Shown here: positions 25,351 to 27,020 of the stretch, piece after piece
Numbering within the stretch: the first letter of the stretch is position 1
How the letters are laid out: every line of letters starts with the position of its first letter
Source: CAZYWA01 sp964650975 [NCBI: uncultured bacterium]
Lineage (GTDB): Bacteria; JADJOY01
Reading direction: 5' to 3'
Assembly (NCBI GenBank): GCA_964650975.1
Contig: CAZYWA010000028.1
Location: forward strand, 1 to 27,020
Length of the DNA stretch: 27,020 nucleotides
The notes under the pieces: model-generated
What the model saw: only the letters and a program-made list of their open reading frames with translations
Database searches by the model: none
Told to the model about the DNA's origin: nothing
Made by a program: the position numbers and the translations under genes

Positions 25351-25837
25351 GGCGCGCGAGGTTAGCGGATCGCGGCGCGACGCTCGACCGTGCCCGATTC
25401 AGCTTGGAGGGCGCCGCTCCGCGGCGCCAGAGCGGTCGATTCGCGATCAATCGCCCGGGCCACACGATCGTCCGCGATCGTCGTCTCACGCGGCAGAATG
25501 GGCACGCTGAGATGCGGTTCCCGGTGGCCGATTCGCCCTAACCGGGCCCCTTTCACGCTCCGACGGGCCACTTTCGCGCACTTTCGCGCGTATTTCGCGT
25601 CGAATCCGCGTGAGTCAGCGGGCTGTTTGTCTTACAAATTGAGCTCTGAAAGTCTTGAATTTAGAGGGCTATTTGTCTCGATGGCCCGGGCGGAAGCTCA
25701 CGCCCTTTCGTGGTGGGCGGCCGTACGTTCTCAGGTGACGCCGGTCGAAGGGCCCGCGAGTCCCGTCCCCAACCGTTTGTCTTGACAGTGCCCGGGTGCG
25801 CACGGAAGATCGCGCGCCTCTCGGAGACCCAGCTGAC
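25351..25837 (+). other. long intergenic region with AT-rich island and short repeats
   Basis: This 487-bp region has no convincing gene; its open frames are of shadow type. It contains a tandem ACTTTCGCGC pair near 25570-25590 and a markedly AT-rich patch (25621-25680). Three copies of a TTTGTCT core occur at about 25625 (GGCTGTTTGTCTT), 25671 (GGCTATTTGTCTC) and 25777 (CCGTTTGTCTT). It probably contains promoters for the FG-GAP gene. Confidence 0.55.
25782..25810 (+). promoter_or_regulatory. possible promoter of the FG-GAP protein gene
   Basis: A perfect TTGACA (25782-25787) is followed after 17 nt by GAAGAT (25805-25810), a weak -10. The predicted leader to the ATG at 25838 is about 20 nt. 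The -35 overlaps the end of the third TTTGTCT repeat. Confidence 0.35.
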
Positions 25838-27020
25838 ATGTCCATGCAGTCGCGCGCCGCGCGCACCGTTCCGCCGTTCTTCGTCACCGCTCTCACGTTG
25901 GCGCTCGCGGTTCCCGCTGGCGCTCAGGTGTGGGAAGTGGACGATCGGTTGCTGACCGAGACGTTCGCCACGTCCGGCGCGCGTTTCGGAGCCGCCGTCG
26001 CGGTGGGTGACTTCAACGGCAACGGCAAGCCCGATCTCGCCGTGGGGGCGTGGAACTGGTCGGGTGGGGACGGGGCCGTGGAGCTCTTCGAAGGCGGCGG
26101 GGCGAGCCGCGCGATCGATCCGTGGGACATGGTGAGCGGCAACGGCGAGGGGGAGCTCGGCTGGGCGCTCGCGGCCGGCGATTTCGACAAGGACGGAAGG
26201 ACGAGATCGCGATGGGCGCGCCGGTCGCGGCGGTGCTCGTCGGTGGAAGCCCGGTCTTTTACGCGGGCTCGGTCGAGATCGCGAAATACGAGCCGAGCTG
26301 CGACTGCTTTCTGGTGGTCCAGACGTTCTCGCAGATCGCCGCCGGCGCGATCGGCGGGCCCGCCACGAACGAGTACTTCGGTGCGGCGCTCGCGGTCGGC
26401 GACTTCAGCCACGACGGCTACGACGATCTCGCCGTCGGCGCGCCCAACGAATTCTTCAGCGGACATTCGGACGCGGGTGTGGTCGAGGTTTTCTACGGCA
26501 GCGCGGCGGGATTGCGCACCGACAATCCGACGGCGATCGCCGCCGGCGCCGGCGGCGTGCTCGGGACCGCGGGCGGCGGCGACAACATGGGATCGGCGCT
26601 CGCCACCGGGCGGTTCGATGGAGACGTCTACGACGACCTCGCGATCGGCGCACCGGGCCGCACGGTGGCCGCGGTCGCGAACGCCGGACAAGTGCACATC
26701 CTCCGCGGCTCGGCGGCGGGGATCACCACCGCCAATCAGCAAGTCCTGGGGGAGCAGGATTTCGACGGCGTCGTCGCGACTGCCCACTTCGGGCAGAGCC
26801 TCGCGGCGGGCGACTTCAACGGCACCGCACTCGACTGCAACTTGGTGACTTGCTACGCCGATCTCGCGATCGGCGCACCCGAGAAAGCCGTGAACGGTTT
26901 GCTCAACGCCGGCGAGGTGATGGCCGCGTACGGCGGTCCGGCGGGCCTCTACACCAACGACGCCACCATCCTGTCGCGCACGTCGTTTGGCGAGACGCCT
27001 GCCGGGGACGACTTTTTCGG
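25838..27020 (+). CDS. exported FG-GAP (integrin-alpha-like) repeat protein, frameshifted, cut by window end
   Basis: The ATG at 25838 opens a signal peptide (TVPPFFVTALTLALAVPAGAQ). FG-GAP repeats follow: FGAAVAVGDFNGNGKPDLAVGA, then LGWALAAGDFDKDGR. Near 26197-26201 (GGAAGGACGAG) the frame breaks. In the next frame, from 26200, the protein continues perfectly as DEIAMGAPVAAVLVGG..., FGAALAVGDFSHDGYDDLAVGA, MGSALATGRFDGDVYDDLAIGA and FGQSLAAGDFNGT...DLAIGA, and stays open to the window edge, which falls at the start of another repeat (DDFFG). One missing base, probably a G, explains it: a real frameshift or a sequencing error. Such repeats form calcium-binding beta-propellers on secreted or surface proteins. 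No protease or other domain is visible in the part seen. Confidence 0.85.

Noticed and set aside
25390-25785. 131-codon frame in the intergenic region before the FG-GAP gene
   Set aside because: It has no ribosome-binding site, its composition changes across the AT-rich island and it matches no known family pattern.

Overview
This 27-kb window is high-GC bacterial chromosome. A TonB-dependent outer-membrane receptor, two lipoprotein signal peptides and an exported multiheme cytochrome point to a Gram-negative-type envelope. Exported PQQ-like and FG-GAP/VCBS beta-propeller proteins are common in deep-branching soil or sediment lineages (Acidobacteriota, Gemmatimonadota, Eisenbacteria, Binatota and similar). 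Sequence alone does not allow a firmer placement. No tRNA, rRNA, CRISPR array, transposase or phage gene was seen.

Layout, left to right. (1) A possible 3' gene end and leader, then a TonB-dependent receptor (+), converging through a strong hairpin on a LolA-like lipoprotein (-). (2) A long minus-strand block from about 13.2 kb down to 4.3 kb. In transcription order it holds a DUF3311-type membrane peptide, a sodium:solute symporter, a PaaK/LuxE-like adenylate-forming enzyme, an aldehyde dehydrogenase/LuxC-like acyl reductase, a Phd-VapC-type toxin-antitoxin pair with its own promoter and palindromic operator, and an exported subtilase-propeller protein whose catalytic Asp is replaced by Glu. 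(3) A plus-strand pair, PQQ-like propeller and membrane-anchored pentaheme cytochrome c, then a lipoprotein, facing a second PQQ-like propeller (-), a small membrane protein (-) and a LEA-like exported protein (-). (4) A membrane-embedded spermidine-synthase-like protein (+) and an MmcQ/YjbR protein (+), converging on an MsbA-type ABC exporter (-). (5) A 487-bp intergenic region with an AT-rich island, then an FG-GAP repeat protein that is frameshifted and runs off the right edge.

The clearest functional unit is the symporter/DUF3311/adenylating enzyme/acyl reductase set. The first three reading frames overlap at their stop and start codons, and the last follows after 144 bp. It reads as uptake, activation and NAD(P)H-dependent reduction of a carboxylic acid to an aldehyde, analogous to the LuxE/LuxC or GriC/GriD carboxylate reductases; the substrate cannot be read from the sequence. 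The second unit is probably respiratory or redox (propeller plus b-type/c-type cytochrome fusion). A short copy of the cytochrome's 3' end lies 1.3 kb downstream of it, which hints at an old duplication.

Two copies of a 76-78 bp palindromic intergenic repeat (4179-4256 and 10093-10168) look like REP/MITE-type elements. Most of the long overlapping open frames in this window are GC-driven shadows and were not annotated.
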